In this document: piece after piece, positions 36,455-48,218 of the stretch | Layout: the number at the start of each line of letters is the position of its first letter | How positions within the stretch are numbered: position 1 is the stretch's first letter | Assembly: GCA_000310025.1 (NCBI GenBank) | Contig: FN649742.1 | Span: 5,387,247 to 5,451,246, forward strand | Direction: 5' to 3' | Source: Ectocarpus siliculosus | Lineage: Eukaryota > Sar > Phaeophyceae > Ectocarpales > Ectocarpaceae | DNA: 64,000 nucleotides | Position numbers and translations under genes: made by a program | Notes under the pieces: model-generated | Told to the model about the DNA's origin: nothing | Databases searched by the model: none | What the model saw: only the letters and a program-made list of their open reading frames with translations

Positions 36455-36936
36455 ATCGCGAACTTTACACGGAGTAGACCAGTACCCTGCCCACCAACAC
36501 CTAACATTCGAATAAAATAAATAAATAAAGCACCCCCTCCCCAATAAAGGATGTAGCGAAGCCTCCATGCGACTCGCCGATATCTTCACGGCGCTTCGCG
36601 CTTGGTGATGTGCTAAATAACCTGGTCCGGTGAACAAGCGGTGTGCTCCGTCCGGACTTTGTCGCGAACCATACACGGAGTACACCAGTACCCTGCCCAC
36701 CAAAAACTAAAATTTGAATAAAATACATAAATAAGCACCCCCTCCCCAATAACGGATACAGCGAACCAACCCTCCATGCGACTCGCCGATATCTTCGCGG
36801 CGCTTCGCGCTTGATGATGTGCTAAATAGCCTGGTCCGTTGAAAAACCGGCGTGCTCCATCCGGACTTTGTAGGGATGCGAGTTCAATGATCTAAGACTG
36901 TACGGCATGCACGGCTAAATATGAGTACACGCCCCA
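36455..36936 (+). repeat. Dispersed repeat family, tandem double copy
   Basis: Two units of about 207 bp (starting near 36455 and 36661) share CACGGAGTA-ACCAGTACCCTGCC, CATGCGACTCGCCGATATCT, GGCGCTTCGCGCTTG and CTGGTCCGTGA-like blocks. The second continues into GTAGGGATGCGAG, GTACGGCATGCACGG and TGAGTACACGCCCC. Related copies lie at 39201-39366 (inverted) and 41422-41585. Confidence 0.8.
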
Positions 36937-37919
36937 CACACAATGTTTAGAGAGACAGCAGTCCAAACAAGAGTTACTTCGAGCAAGACTGAGGATGAAC
37001 CTTCACCTTGGACCCTGGCACCACCAGCTGATGCTTACAAGTATACGTAGCTTCCACAAGAGAATTGATCCTGATGGATGTAGATCACCATGGGATGCAT
37101 TTACTCGTATGTAGCGGCTAAACAAACCAGTCGACCGAGATGCCGAGACGAAACGCACGCACATAACGCGGAGGGCGCAACCTTTGTAGGTTGTTTTACG
37201 TTGGTCGGCCAGGGTAGATTCCTATTGCACCGTCTCAGAAAAAATAGGAAGGATATTCATTGCAGTGCTTGTGTAATGGAGTAGAAGACATACTGGCGCT
37301 GTAAGCGGTACCCATAAAATGAATAAAATGCGTGGCGAACGGATTTTCGAAGGGGCAAAAGGGTCAAAGTGTCAACGTCAACAATTTTCGCGTATGTGAG
37401 AACGGCCCTGCGACTGCACGCGATGCAGATAGAGACCGAACGAAGTTTGGACATTGGGACGGATGCTGAAACGCAGCAGTAATGAAAACGGACCTCAACC
37501 AGAAAACAGTTTGCTGCTGGTGCCTCGGCCCAAGCCTTCCGCTCTACAGGAGGTATGCATAGCAGCACGTTGGCGACACCCACCTCTGATCGTGAGTATG
37601 TGAACTGGCCACAGAGATGTGATCGAGAGAGGCCGCATTGTTCGCAACACGTCGGTTCACTCACCTCTATCATGGTTTTCTGCCTGTACCTCCCCTCCCT
37701 CAACCATAGTCTCCTGCGCGTTTGTGCGCTTCTGCCCGTTCTTCAAGACGTCTAGTGCTCTCGTGTGTCGTCGTCCTGCCCACGTGGGTGGCGAGGTTGG
37801 GCGGTGTTCTGTTTTTATTTTTCTCACAGTCCCGTGGGCGGTCCTGGGCGTTAGTTTGTTCTTTTTGGCTCCCGTTCGTTGCGTTTTTTTCTTTTTTCCC
37901 GTCCTTCCTGTGGTGGCAG

Positions 37920-38003
37920 CAGGATGGCAGATACATTGCGCTAGCCCATGGCAGCGGCGGGCTCTATGCACGAGTTATCGAAATGTGCGAGGGTGGCTTG
38001 TGA
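37920..38003 (+). other. Isolated coding-like fragment
   Basis: After a CTTCCTGTGGTGGCAG acceptor-like site, an open frame reads QDGRYIALAHGSGGLYARVIE to a TGA at 38001-38003. The DGRYIALA wording is like a beta-propeller blade. No partner exon was found nearby, so this could be a relic exon or chance. Confidence 0.2.
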
Positions 38004-39200
38004 TGGTCGGCGGTGTGTTTGTTTACACTGCTGGGTACAATATGCATACGTACGGAAAATCGCAGCTACGCAGCTACTTTGGTACACCACACAAAACAAG
38101 AAGCAGCGAGACGTGCTGGCTCTATTCCGTTGAAATTTAAATATTTGAATGTTCAGCAGTCCACAACCTCCCAAGCAAGCCACATCCGCACCCACCAAGC
38201 GCCTAGAAGTGCTGGCGAAGACCCGGAAAACATCGCCGAGGCTACTTGTGGGAGTTTTCGCGGGCGCAGCCAGCTCTGTCTATGTCATTTAGATAAGTTA
38301 TGCTACAATACATTTTCTGTAAGCTCCGAGGTGCGGTGGGCAGCGAGTCTCCTTGATCTGCAGCAATCTACAGTAGTAGTCGTCGACAAGCTTGTAGATA
38401 GCAAATGCCATGGTCTAGGAGAGTCTCTAGACGTGTACAGCAGTAGACGTCTAGGATAGTCCAAGAGTTTACGCACAGTTGTCCGCTACCCCGTGCCTTG
38501 CTCGGCAAAAGCAGGAAAGGAGGAACCAGGGCAGTCTTTCTGTGATGATGCTGTAGTCTAGACGGCTGCATGATGTCGAGACATCCATAGACTATAGTAG
38601 TACCTGTAGGAACAGGTCACACTCACTACCTCCATCCCCCGTGCTCCATGCTTGTGCGTGTTGAATGTCTCTTTTCTAGCGCCGGCGGCAGGGGGGCATT
38701 GATCTTTTTCCACAAATGGACAGCACCAAAACAAAACGATGCGCACTGCTGTGGAAACCAGGATATAGGTATCTTCCCAGGAGTAGGGACGCACATACAA
38801 CCGTATAGATCCGTGACCCCAGGAACGACGTTCTCGAGGTCTGAAGATCTTTAAAACGAAAAGACCCTCCGTCTGCTGTGACCAGCCGGAGGGTAGGAGC
38901 GAGCCCTGAAGCTCACTCTCTCCTTTCACCCTAGCAAGGCTGACTAACGTCAGCCACGCTTGGCCATTCCTTGCCACATTGCAATAAGAGCGAAATTACC
39001 TCCCTCCGTTGTTGGTGAACGGTTATTCACCACTCACTTCAGGGACCTTTGCTCATAACGGAGCAAGGGTATTCTCAGCACACATAATTTTTTCTCATTA
39101 TATTGATTAGTCTACACGTGTATGTACTTACACTGCGCGTGCACTCATTGTAATTGAATACTGTATGTGCACTCATTGCCATGCATATGTTTACAGAACA

Positions 39201-39366
39201 GAGGGGGGTGTCATACTCATGACCGTGCATGCCGTAGTAGTTAGACCATTGGCCACGCATTCCTCCAAAGCCGGGACGGAGCACGCCGGGTTTTACCTGA
39301 CCACAACCTAGAACAACACCGAGCGCGAAGCGCCGTGAGGTCTTCGGCGAGTCGCATGGAGGGTGT
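39201..39366 (-). repeat. Dispersed repeat family, inverted copy
   Basis: The reverse complement of the 36.5-kb unit: CATGCGACTCGCC, GGCGCTTCGCGCTCGGTG, CCGGCGTGCTCCGTCCCGGC, TTTGGAGGAATGCG, then ATGAGTATGACACCCCCC. It has one extra GTTGTTCTAGG stretch compared with the other copies. Confidence 0.75.
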
Positions 39367-40542
39367 GAGCTGCGAGCTGTATCCTGCTACAATCGTAAAG
39401 GGTGTTCGGCACTTGTGCACTGCTGCAGCCTGTACACCACCGACCTGAAGAAAAAAAGGAAAAAATCGAAGGCATGTCCTGAAAGATGATGAGAGAGAGA
39501 GAGAAAGAACCGTTCCTTGGTCGTACAGTATAGGAACAAGCACCCAATGAACGTTTTTTTTTTATATCAACTGGAGATCACGATACAGACAGCTAGCCCA
39601 GTGGTCAGTTTTGACCACTGATCATCAACTTGAGCTTGTTGTACAACAGTACTGTAGCAACCACGATTGATTGAACCGGGTTCGGCTGTTTGCTCCAGAT
39701 AGATAAATGCAGTGTTGTGTGGTAGCTTCGTCGTTGATTTTTGTACGCGACTACTGCTGTTGCTGTACTTTGTACTGCTACAGAAGTCGGACGGTGTCAG
39801 CTGAACAAGTTTTCTGTCCGAGCAATTTTAAGAGAATGCTGGTTCAGTTCCCAATCCTTCAGTGCTGCAAAAAACCCCAACACGTCTTCAAGCAATCTTG
39901 ACTCCCCTACAACCCCTTCCCAAATTTCGCCTGCCTGCAGTTCGTTCGACAGAAGAGCCCAAATTCATTCAAGGTTTACGAATAGATACACCGAGATGCA
40001 CGTAGTCTGAATGAATACTCGTGACCAAAACAAGCGTTCTCTACAACATTCATTCGTAACCATCAACAAAGAAAATACTAACAAATACTCCCCGCTCCCG
40101 ATAGTGTGGGGCAGCGTTGCAGTCGATACGATGAGGATTACTCTGGCGCGCTAAACAAACGCCAAAATCTCCTCTCTGCACAAACACTCCTAATTCTTAC
40201 AACCCAAATCTTCCAACGCCGCCGCGAACGTCAGTACATAATACGACACCAACACTCCACGTGCAACACTCAGAACAACCCTACATTTAACCAGCACCTC
40301 CTATTGGAATCATGCTCCTTGCCCATGCACACGCGCCTGTTTGGCTACTATGGGTTCACCCACCACCTCCTCCGTACCCCCTTCTCCCCGCCCTGCACCA
40401 TTTCTCACTTTAAAAGACAACACGGGTGATTCCTATGTTGCCCTTCCTCCGGTATGACCCCGGCTCTTACGTCAAATACGTACCGACAGGTCAGGTGTAG
40501 ACTGAACGGGCAAGAATGCTCGATGCAAAAAACAACAAAACA

Positions 40543-40620
40543 ATCGACGAGAACAACACCACCACCAACAACAATAACAATAACAACATCAACAACAACA
40601 ATAACAACAATAATAACTGT
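40543..40620. repeat. (AAC/CAA)n simple repeat
   Basis: ACAACA/AATAAC-rich tract of about 80 bases. Confidence 0.85.
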
Positions 40621-41005
40621 GATAATTGTAAATAGTAAAACATCAGATCAGTAATAATAATAAAACATCAGAAAATACTAGATGAAAAACAATAATAAGA
40701 ACAGTTTTGAGAGAACATGGGGTGAAAACAACAACGCTGATCAGTACAATCACAATAACACTTTAAGAAAACATGAGATGAAAACGACAGAATAATCACA
40801 ATGAACCGCCTTCCGTACGGACTCCTACCGGTCCAATGTACGCACGCGCGATTCGCGAACACGCACAACACATGGTTTGGGCCAGCGCACGGCACACGCT
40901 ACACCCAGCAGGGGTCTATCAGGTCGGTCCATCTCGCTACTTACTTGCAGTTGGTTTCAAACTTGAGGAGGTCAGTGCCTTCAAATAGCTCGCCCCCCCC
41001 CCCGC

Positions 41006-41110
41006 GGGTTTTCGTCGCTTGGCAACGACGTTGTAAAACAAGCCCCCCACTCGGTGTTTGCCATCGGGATTGGGTTTTCGTCGCTTGGCAACGACCTTGT
41101 AAAACAAGCC
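41006..41110. repeat. Two direct copies of a 38-bp motif
   Basis: GGTTTTCGTCGCTTGGCAAC followed by GACNTTGTAAAACAAGCC occurs at about 41007 and again at about 41073. Each copy contains the imperfect palindrome GTCGCTTGGCAACGAC. Confidence 0.85.
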
Positions 41111-41125
41111 AATTCACTTCGTGAA

Positions 41126-41200
41126 CTCGACAACCAGGTTACCGTTTTTTTTTTTTTACCTCGTTTTTTTTTTTTGCGGTAACCATGAATGGTTGTCGAG
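41126..41200. repeat. Hairpin with poly-T loop
   Basis: CTCGACAACCAGGTTACCG, two poly-T runs, then CGGTAACCATGAATGGTTGTCGAG. The arms pair except for a small bulge. It could be the fused ends of a small transposon or a hairpin-forming site. Confidence 0.8.
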
Positions 41201-41421
41201 TAGATTATGTTGTGCGGGGTCGAGAACCCTCACTCCGCGCAACGGGGGATGATCGCACCACGTTGTGTTAAAATGGTCAAGCTTCCTCGAGGCAGTTACA
41301 CAGTGCTTACAACTGTCTCTGGAAGTGAAAGCACCAGAAAATAAATCAAGTCATACGTAGCTGTCATCCGTACGCAAGGAAGTAAGCACAAGATGCCGAA
41401 CACCCTTAGCAGGATGCAGCT

Positions 41422-41585
41422 CACCCTTCATGCGACTCGCCAAATACCTCACGGCGCTTCGCGCTTGGTGATGTGAGAGCCTGGTCCGGTGAGAACCCGG
41501 CGTGCTCCGTCCCGGCTTTGTAGGGATGCGAGGTCAATGGTCAAACGACTACGGCATGCACGACTATGAGTACACCCCCCCCCCC
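41422..41585 (+). repeat. Dispersed repeat family, copy
   Basis: Same block order as the 36.5-kb unit: CATGCGACTCGCC, GGCGCTTCGCGCTTGGTGATG, CTGGTCCGGTGAGAACCCGG, GTAGGGATGCGAGGTCAATGG, TACGGCATGCACG, TGAGTACACCCCCCCCCCCC. Confidence 0.8.
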
Positions 41586-42203
41586 GCAATCCCACCCCCG
41601 ACCCGAAGACACCACTCTCTGGCTCTGTAGTCGGCCGCAGCCAGGTTGGTATCGTCAAAGGTATTCGTTTGTAGCGTCGGTGGTCCTGATGGACTGGTCC
41701 TGATAGACTAGTCGCTGCCCTGATATCACCCGCCGACGCCTTGCACCTTCTTCCTGAAACTGTTCTGGATAGGAAACAAAGTGCTCTGTTGTTCGGCACA
41801 CCGCTCCACAGCACTGAGCACACGAACGCTTACTACAAGCTTCACCTCATCTGCAACGATGTTTGTTGTTCCACCGTATGCTTTTACCTTCCATTCAACA
41901 ACGCGCAAACTCAAAAAATACAGGTTTAGCGCGTGATTCCGCCAGCTTGCACTTCCTACCACGTCTTATTTGTACCGAAGCCGTTGTATAGACCGGAAAG
42001 TACTGAACAACAGCAGTCAGTCCCTTCTTCTCTTCTCTGACCGCCTCAAGACGAAGAAGAATTCATCAACGTATCCACTTTCTTCCTGACTCTCTTGGCC
42101 GAGCCACCAGTGCACCCCGGAGGCGTTATGCGCGGCAGAGCTACGTCCTCGTCAAACCTGATAAAGAAGCGTGTAAGCAACAGACAGTTTGGTGCGGGAG
42201 TCG

Positions 42204-42207
42204 GAGA

Positions 42208-42257
<50 letters not shown>
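42204..42257. repeat. (GA)n microsatellite
   Basis: GA run of about 50 bases with a single C interruption. Confidence 0.9.
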
Positions 42258-42259
<2 letters not shown>

Positions 42260-43164
42260 AGATTGACGTGCGGACCTGCAATTCCAACATGAGTGTTACC
42301 AAGCGAGAACGCTACCAAAGGTGCTGTCCATGCACACCTCTCTTACGATCCGTCTCGAACCGCAACACTGATTGCAAAGCAGGTAGACGGGTGGGCAGAG
42401 AGATACGTCTACACACAAGAGACGTGGAGAAAAGAGCATATACTTTCTTCTCTTCCAGCAAAGACTGGTTGGTCAGCCGGCTAGGGGACCAGATCTTAGC
42501 AAGAGAAACACATTTGCATATCCACGTCACAAAAACTTGAATTTATACTGCACGCCGTACAACTATAGTGCTGTGAGCGCTGATTTGAAGTGAAGACAAA
42601 AAAAAAAAAGCGTAACAATAACGATGCCGCTTCGGAAACTTGAACGGCGCACACCACTCTGTCTGTTCGAAACTACAGCACAGTTCGACCAAGACAAAGC
42701 GTTCCTTTGGGGACGCTGCTGCTGTGTGACTTGCTCGACATGTAAAACAAGCTGTAGACTATTGAGTTCCGCTCCACTCACCAAACAATCAATGCGGCCC
42801 GTTTCGTTACAATAAACACCTGACCTACATGCATGTACATACATGTACATATCACTCTGTAGTACCCGCAAAGAAAGAAGTCAACACAACATCCGAATCC
42901 CTGCGATTTTGGGGGATTGATTGTCTTGTCTCCCAAGGGTACGCCGTCTGCGATTGTACGCATGAAGCGTCTTGTTTTCGCATCTCGGTTACGAGGTGTA
43001 TGTCTGGTGTCTGGTGTATGGTGAACAAAGCAAGCACCACAGTAGTCTCGCCCGAGTTATTACGCCGCGTTTTTTCCGAATGTCCCATGTCCCGATGTCC
43101 CTACATAGTCTATACCTATACAGTAGTAGTGTGAATGCATGAATCATCGCACACGCCGTAGACC

Positions 43165-43250
43165 ACTTTCAAAGCTCGATTGCGCCACAATCCACACAGG
43201 GTTCCAAACAAAGCCGATCGATACGTACGAACGTGTGGGAGACCTCTCGA
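43165..43250. repeat. Diverged copy of the 24.0-kb repeat
   Basis: TTTCAAAGCTCGATT, CAAACAAAGCCGATCGATACG and GAGACCTCTCGACGAGA line up in order with 23961-24055 at roughly 65-70 percent identity. Confidence 0.5.
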
Positions 43251-43819
43251 CGAGATCTAGACTCTACACGTAGACTATGTGTAGTACTTCTTCTGTAGAC
43301 AGACTGTGTTTCTTTTGTGCGGCATCTATACATCAGTACACAGCAGTCTACCGTCTACAGGTATGTTGTCTGAACGTAGGTCAATAAGTGGGTGTACCTA
43401 TACGTTGTGAACTCGCCTGCTTGCTGAGACGCACGGAGCATCTACATCGAAGAAGCAACTATTATTGTCATCGTGTTTGTCTCTTTTCTATACCACAGCA
43501 GCAGTCTTATCTCTGTCTCTCTGGCGTCGGTGCGAAATAATATAATCTAATAGGCTACCAATCTTGTTGTCATCCCATCATGTACAGGTGGGTGCTTGTC
43601 ATCTCAACAATCCGTCATTATACACGCACATACATACACCCGTAGCCTACACACGAACCGCAGCAGCACGGGGCCGAAGTCGTTAGGTATCTTGAAGCCG
43701 TGCGCTGCTGGGAAGCCAAGCCTGCCCCCTACTGCTGCTGTATGTAGACTTCAAGAGAGAGATAGGCGAGGGTCTACTGCTGTACTGCTGTAGTCTATCT
43801 AGTGTACTGTAGTAGTGTG

Positions 43820-43921
43820 GTCTTCTGAGAGAAAGAGAAACGGAGAGACAGAGACAGAGACGGAGACAGAGAGACAGAGGCAGAAAGACAGAGAGACGGA
43901 GAGACAGAAAGACAGGGAGAA
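43820..43921. repeat. (GAGACA)n-like purine-rich simple repeat
   Basis: Irregular GAGACAGAGACGGAGACAGA tract of about 100 bases. The long minus-strand ORF over it encodes only Leu/Ser/Cys repeats. Confidence 0.85.
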
Positions 43922-46098
43922 AGCGCTGCAAACAAATCTCGCACACACACCACGAACGAACATCGGAAGAGATCGAAAACAAGATCAAACATCTTGCCGA
44001 CACTGCCGAGCTCCCACGAAACACATGCCCGAAGCTCACCTTTTCTTCAGGCGATCGCAGGGGATCTGCGCCTGCCTCTACTTCCGGTAGATGAAAGAAA
44101 AGAAGGCAAGATACGCTGCCCTGCTGAGAGCTGCCCTCACCCAAAGGAGGAAGGGACAGCGTGACCAACGATAGCTGGACAGATCCTGCACAACAGAGGG
44201 TGTACAGCAGCAGCAGTGAACAAGACGTGATCAGAGCAGGAAGAGCACGGTGGACAGAGACAAGGCAAAGCATCCGGCTTTTCGAGGATTGAATGAAGTA
44301 GTATCCGGATGAGGCTCAGGTAGACAGAAGCCGAAGAGCGAAACCATGAACAGGTGTGGATAGATAGGTGTGTGTATAAACAGAAGCAACGAAGAGAAGA
44401 TATTGTCAACATCCGGCCGGTGGCGGGAGGCGCGGACGCGCCCACCTGTGCACGCACGTACCATCGAGACCTCAACCCTTCCAGACAAACACCCTCTCAC
44501 CTTTTGCGCGAGAAGCTGGCAGGAGTAACTCTCGACGGAACTCCGCGCGTGTGGGATGCGTGATCCACACAGACCCTTTCCCGAGCAACAGCAGCAGCAG
44601 CACAGAGAGCAGAGCGAGGTGATCAAGAACACCCACCGAGAGGGCTAGATCCAGTCACGGGAGCGAGTGGGGCACCCTTCCGTGGGTATATCTCGCAACG
44701 ATAGTTGCTGCTGAAGGGAGTCACGAAGGAGGGGTGGGAGGCAAGGTGCCCTCTCGGAAGGGATGTGTGCGCGCGCTCGACGCGTGGCTTGGATTGGATT
44801 TATCCCTTCTATAGGTAGGGCCAGAAAAATGAAAAACGACGCAATCTCATTGGTCAATCAACACATCCCAACATGAAAAACGACCCCGAGACCATGAAAA
44901 ACGACGGCGGCTGATTGGGCCAAAGCACCCGAATTGGGCCGCTGCCGCCGAGACACATGATGACACCCAACACAGACCACAACGGAAAGCACAACAGCCC
45001 TCCCACTCAGCAACCGCGGAGCCAGCGCTCCCCATGGGGCGAAATCAAGGGTCAAAGCCCAAGGATGGCGCACAAAAAGCGGGTCGGAAAACGACTGCGG
45101 AGAGGGAAAGATAGCTGCGCAGCAGAGGAATCAGGCGGACGGGTTGGCAAGGATGCTTTCCCGGAACCCGCAAGCCCAGCCATCATCAAAGCGGCCACGG
45201 GTGAGTGAAGACCAGAGTGGGGAGGGAAGCAGTGCGGGTGCTAGAAGCGCGTCATCCGCCGGCGATGTCGACGTTATTGGGGATTCTGGTGGTTCATCAA
45301 GCACGGCGGCACCAACCATCGGCGAGTCCACTCCACCTCCCGCCGGTACACAACAGCAGCACTGCTCACGGAGTAGAACCGCTCCGCGGAGCGTTTTTTT
45401 TTTTTTTTAGTTCCACGGAGCGGTGCGGAGCGGTTTTTTATATTTGAAAATATCACGGAGCGGTGCGGAGCGGTTTATCCGAGGGCCATAGTCTCACGGA
45501 GCGGAGCGTTTTTTTTTCTCATGTCACGGAGCGGTGTGGAGCGGTTAATCCGTAGTGCGGTTATTTTCACGGAGCGGTTTTGTATACTCCGTAGCATAAA
45601 CCGAGCAAAACCGTGTCCTTGAGGACGGTTATCCGTCAGAAAAAAACGTCAAAACCGCACGGATATCCGTACAAAATCGACGGAGTACCTGCAATTTCTT
45701 CAAAAACGTCGGGTGTCGTACACCGGAAACCGACTTTTCCACACGGTGTGCTGTGTTTGGAGGCCGCCGGTGACACCGTATGCGTCCTCGTCGCTAGGAC
45801 AGCCCAAACAGACCAAAAAGCTGTCAACTAATCAATTATTCAGAAAGGAACCGTTCCCCACATCGATACCTCCTCGACTCCTACGTTCCTGCAACACGTA
45901 CAACAGCAGACAAATCCTCACTTACTTGCCTCTCGTTGAAACTTGCCAGTACTAATACCTCCCGACTCATACGTTCCTGCAACACGTACAACAGCAGCTA
46001 ATTCCTCATATGCCTCTCGTTGAAACTTGCCAGTACTAGCACATGGGTAACACCAGGCGTCTTGTGTATTCATCCAACAACATACGCCGCTATGTCGC

Positions 46099-46911
46099 TC
46101 AGTCAGATTCGACCTCGACAACCACCTGCTTTCCCGCACAAGCGGCTTGGACAGATGCAGCTTTAGCCTTCCCAACAGACTGCGCTGCAAGCAGCTTCCC
46201 CAACTCATTGTCCAACTTCATGATCTCGGGAATAAGATGGGGGTTAGACCGGAGGAACATCACCATCTCGACACGGTCGGGCATCATCGCCTGCCGAAGG
46301 TTGTTGTAAACGAATCCCAGGCCCGAAAAGTCCCTCCCTGATTGGCAACTAGTTAGTGCTGTCAATGCAAAGGTACACGCGAGCAAGCATGGACAAGATG
46401 GGGCACATTGGCCACGAGCAGCAGCAGCCGTAGCGTATGCTTTGCCTCTCTCCTGCTTCGCTTTTGTAGATTTGTTGCTCGCTTTCATCGCCAACTCGTA
46501 CTGTGGAACATGCTTCGTCCGCAGATGGTCTAGCTGCGGACGCGTGCCGTTCTTGGCCACGTGCTTGTACATCCGGCCGCATTCCTTGCCGTCTTCATCG
46601 GCAACGATGCATCGCGTGTTCTTCCCGTTGTCCAACGGCTTGTTGAGCTTCTGGAAAAACGTCCAAACTCCCGACAAATTCCCGTGTGGTACGGTCTCTG
46701 CAACGTTGATGACGGTGCGTTTGACGCTACGCACCATGCTCAGGCGGGATTCCCCAGGTTGCGCCGCTGCTGATGCAGCAACAGCACCAGCAGAACCTCC
46801 GGCACCAGCACTAGCACCAGCACCAGCACCAGCACCACCAGGAGAGCGGTCGCCAGAAGGGCGGTCGCCAGGGTTGGATGTCGACTCCATCAGAGATAGG
46901 CAGACGTGCAC
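46099..46911 (-). CDS. BED-type zinc-finger protein of the palindromic element (left arm)
   Basis: 270 residues, or 263 from the second Met. The N-terminus is a Gly/Ala/Ser repeat (GAGAGAGAS), followed by a BED-like finger with GVWTFFQKLN, C-x8-C (CIVADEDGKEC) and LDHLRTKH. The W-FF, the cysteine pair and the H-x4-H give the family. BED fingers bind DNA and are common at the N-terminus of hAT transposases. Here the RNase H-like catalytic domain is absent; only a helical tail (LRSNPHLIPEIMKLDNELGKLL) follows. A 78-nt in-frame segment, mirror of 47902-47979, has GT/AG ends and a CTAAC branch-like site, so it may be a small intron. It is the mirror twin of the right-arm gene. Confidence 0.75.
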   Translation of the reverse strand: MHVCLSLMESTSNPGDRPSGDRSPGGAGAGAGASAGAGGSAGAVAASAAAQPGESRLSMVRSVKRTVINVAETVPHGNLSGVWTFFQKLNKPLDNGKNTRCIVADEDGKECGRMYKHVAKNGTRPQLDHLRTKHVPQYELAMKASNKSTKAKQERGKAYATAAAARGQCAPSCPCLLACTFALTALTSCQSGRDFSGLGFVYNNLRQAMMPDRVEMVMFLRSNPHLIPEIMKLDNELGKLLAAQSVGKAKAASVQAACAGKQVVVEVESD

Positions 46912-47405
46912 ACGAACTGATGTGCACGGAGTGTGTGTGGTTCGTGTGCACGGAGTGTGTGTCTGTGTGGCTGCTGTGAAAGTAGAACAGAAAAAAATGG
47001 AAAAATATCGTGACTCCGTAGGAAAAAAAACGTTACTCCGTGGTAAAACCGCGGCTGTATTGCGGTTTTATCCGTGCTTGTGTGACGGAGTAGGGCAAAC
47101 CGCTCCGTGAAAAAACCGCTTGTACGGATTGTTGGGAAGCCCCACGGAGCGGAGCGGAGCGGTTTATCCGAGCGCAGATTTCTCACGGAGCGGAGCGGTT
47201 TTTTTGTTCATGTCACGGAGCGGAGCGGTTTTTTCTCAAGGGAAAACCTCACGGAGCGGTGCGGAGCGGTTTAAACCGCTCCACTCCGTGGAAAAAAACC
47301 GCTCCGTGAGTAACCCTGATTTTTTTCTGTTCTACTTTCACAGCAGCCACACAGACACACACTCCGTGCACACGAACCACACACACTCCGTGCACATCAG
47401 TTCGT

Positions 47406-48218
47406 GTGCACGTCTGCCTATCTCTGATGGAGTCGACATCCAACCCTGGCGACCGCCCTTCTGGCGACCGCTCTCCTGGTGGTGCTGGTGCTGGTGCTGG
47501 TGCTAGTGCTGGTGCCGGAGGTTCTGCTGGTGCTGTTGCTGCATCAGCAGCGGCGCAACCTGGGGAATCCCGCCTGAGCATGGTGCGTAGCGTCAAACGC
47601 ACCGTCATCAACGTTGCAGAGACCGTACCACACGGGAATTTGTCGGGAGTTTGGACGTTTTTCCAGAAGCTCAACAAGCCGTTGGACAACGGGAAGAACA
47701 CGCGATGCATCGTTGCCGATGAAGACGGCAAGGAATGCGGCCGGATGTACAAGCACGTGGCCAAGAACGGCACGCGTCCGCAGCTAGACCATCTGCGGAC
47801 GAAGCATGTTCCACAGTACGAGTTGGCGATGAAAGCGAGCAACAAATCTACAAAAGCGAAGCAGGAGAGAGGCAAAGCATACGCTACGGCTGCTGCTGCT
47901 CGTGGCCAATGTGCCCCATCTTGTCCATGCTTGCTCGCGTGTACCTTTGCATTGACAGCACTAACTAGTTGCCAATCAGGGAGGGACTTTTCGGGCCTGG
48001 GATTCGTTTACAACAACCTTCGGCAGGCGATGATGCCCGACCGTGTCGAGATGGTGATGTTCCTCCGGTCTAACCCCCATCTTATTCCCGAGATCATGAA
48101 GTTGGACAATGAGTTGGGGAAGCTGCTTGCAGCGCAGTCTGTTGGGAAGGCTAAAGCTGCATCTGTCCAAGCCGCTTGTGCGGGAAAGCAGGTGGTTGTC
48201 GAGGTCGAATCTGACTGA
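47406..48218 (+). CDS. BED-type zinc-finger protein of the palindromic element (right arm)
   Basis: Predicted protein identical to that of 46099-46911, on the opposite strand; the two genes are divergent from the 320-bp spacer. Motifs as in the twin: GVWTFFQKLN, the cysteine pair and LDHLRTKH, then the helical tail and an acidic VVVEVESD end. The possible small intron is 47902-47979 (GTGGCC...CTAACTAGTTGCCAATCAG), whose removal or retention keeps the frame. Complete identity over 270 residues shows the inverted duplication is very recent or kept by gene conversion. The upstream CACACGAACCACACACACTC repeat is the common 5' flank. Confidence 0.75.
   Translation: MHVCLSLMESTSNPGDRPSGDRSPGGAGAGAGASAGAGGSAGAVAASAAAQPGESRLSMVRSVKRTVINVAETVPHGNLSGVWTFFQKLNKPLDNGKNTRCIVADEDGKECGRMYKHVAKNGTRPQLDHLRTKHVPQYELAMKASNKSTKAKQERGKAYATAAAARGQCAPSCPCLLACTFALTALTSCQSGRDFSGLGFVYNNLRQAMMPDRVEMVMFLRSNPHLIPEIMKLDNELGKLLAAQSVGKAKAASVQAACAGKQVVVEVESD

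Larger units (their letters stand above)
31773..45067. other. Repeat-rich gene-poor region (~13 kb)
   Basis: No gene model survives inspection. ORFs are short, low in complexity or shadowed by repeats. The region holds the tandem, inverted and dispersed repeats listed separately, plus homopolymer runs (poly-C at about 32600, poly-T at 36360 and 41140). It probably consists of decayed transposons, with possible undetected promoters or 5' exons of the WDR44-like gene at its left edge. Confidence 0.55.

Noticed and set aside
43683-44273. 196-residue minus-strand ORF
   Set aside because: Made of Leu/Ser/Cys repeats over a GAGACA simple repeat; no domain and no splice context.
45613-45831. 72-residue ORF in the left arm (and its mirror at 48362-48703)
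   Set aside because: The two mirror copies differ in frame and sequence, so it is not kept as a gene; it looks like subterminal non-coding DNA.
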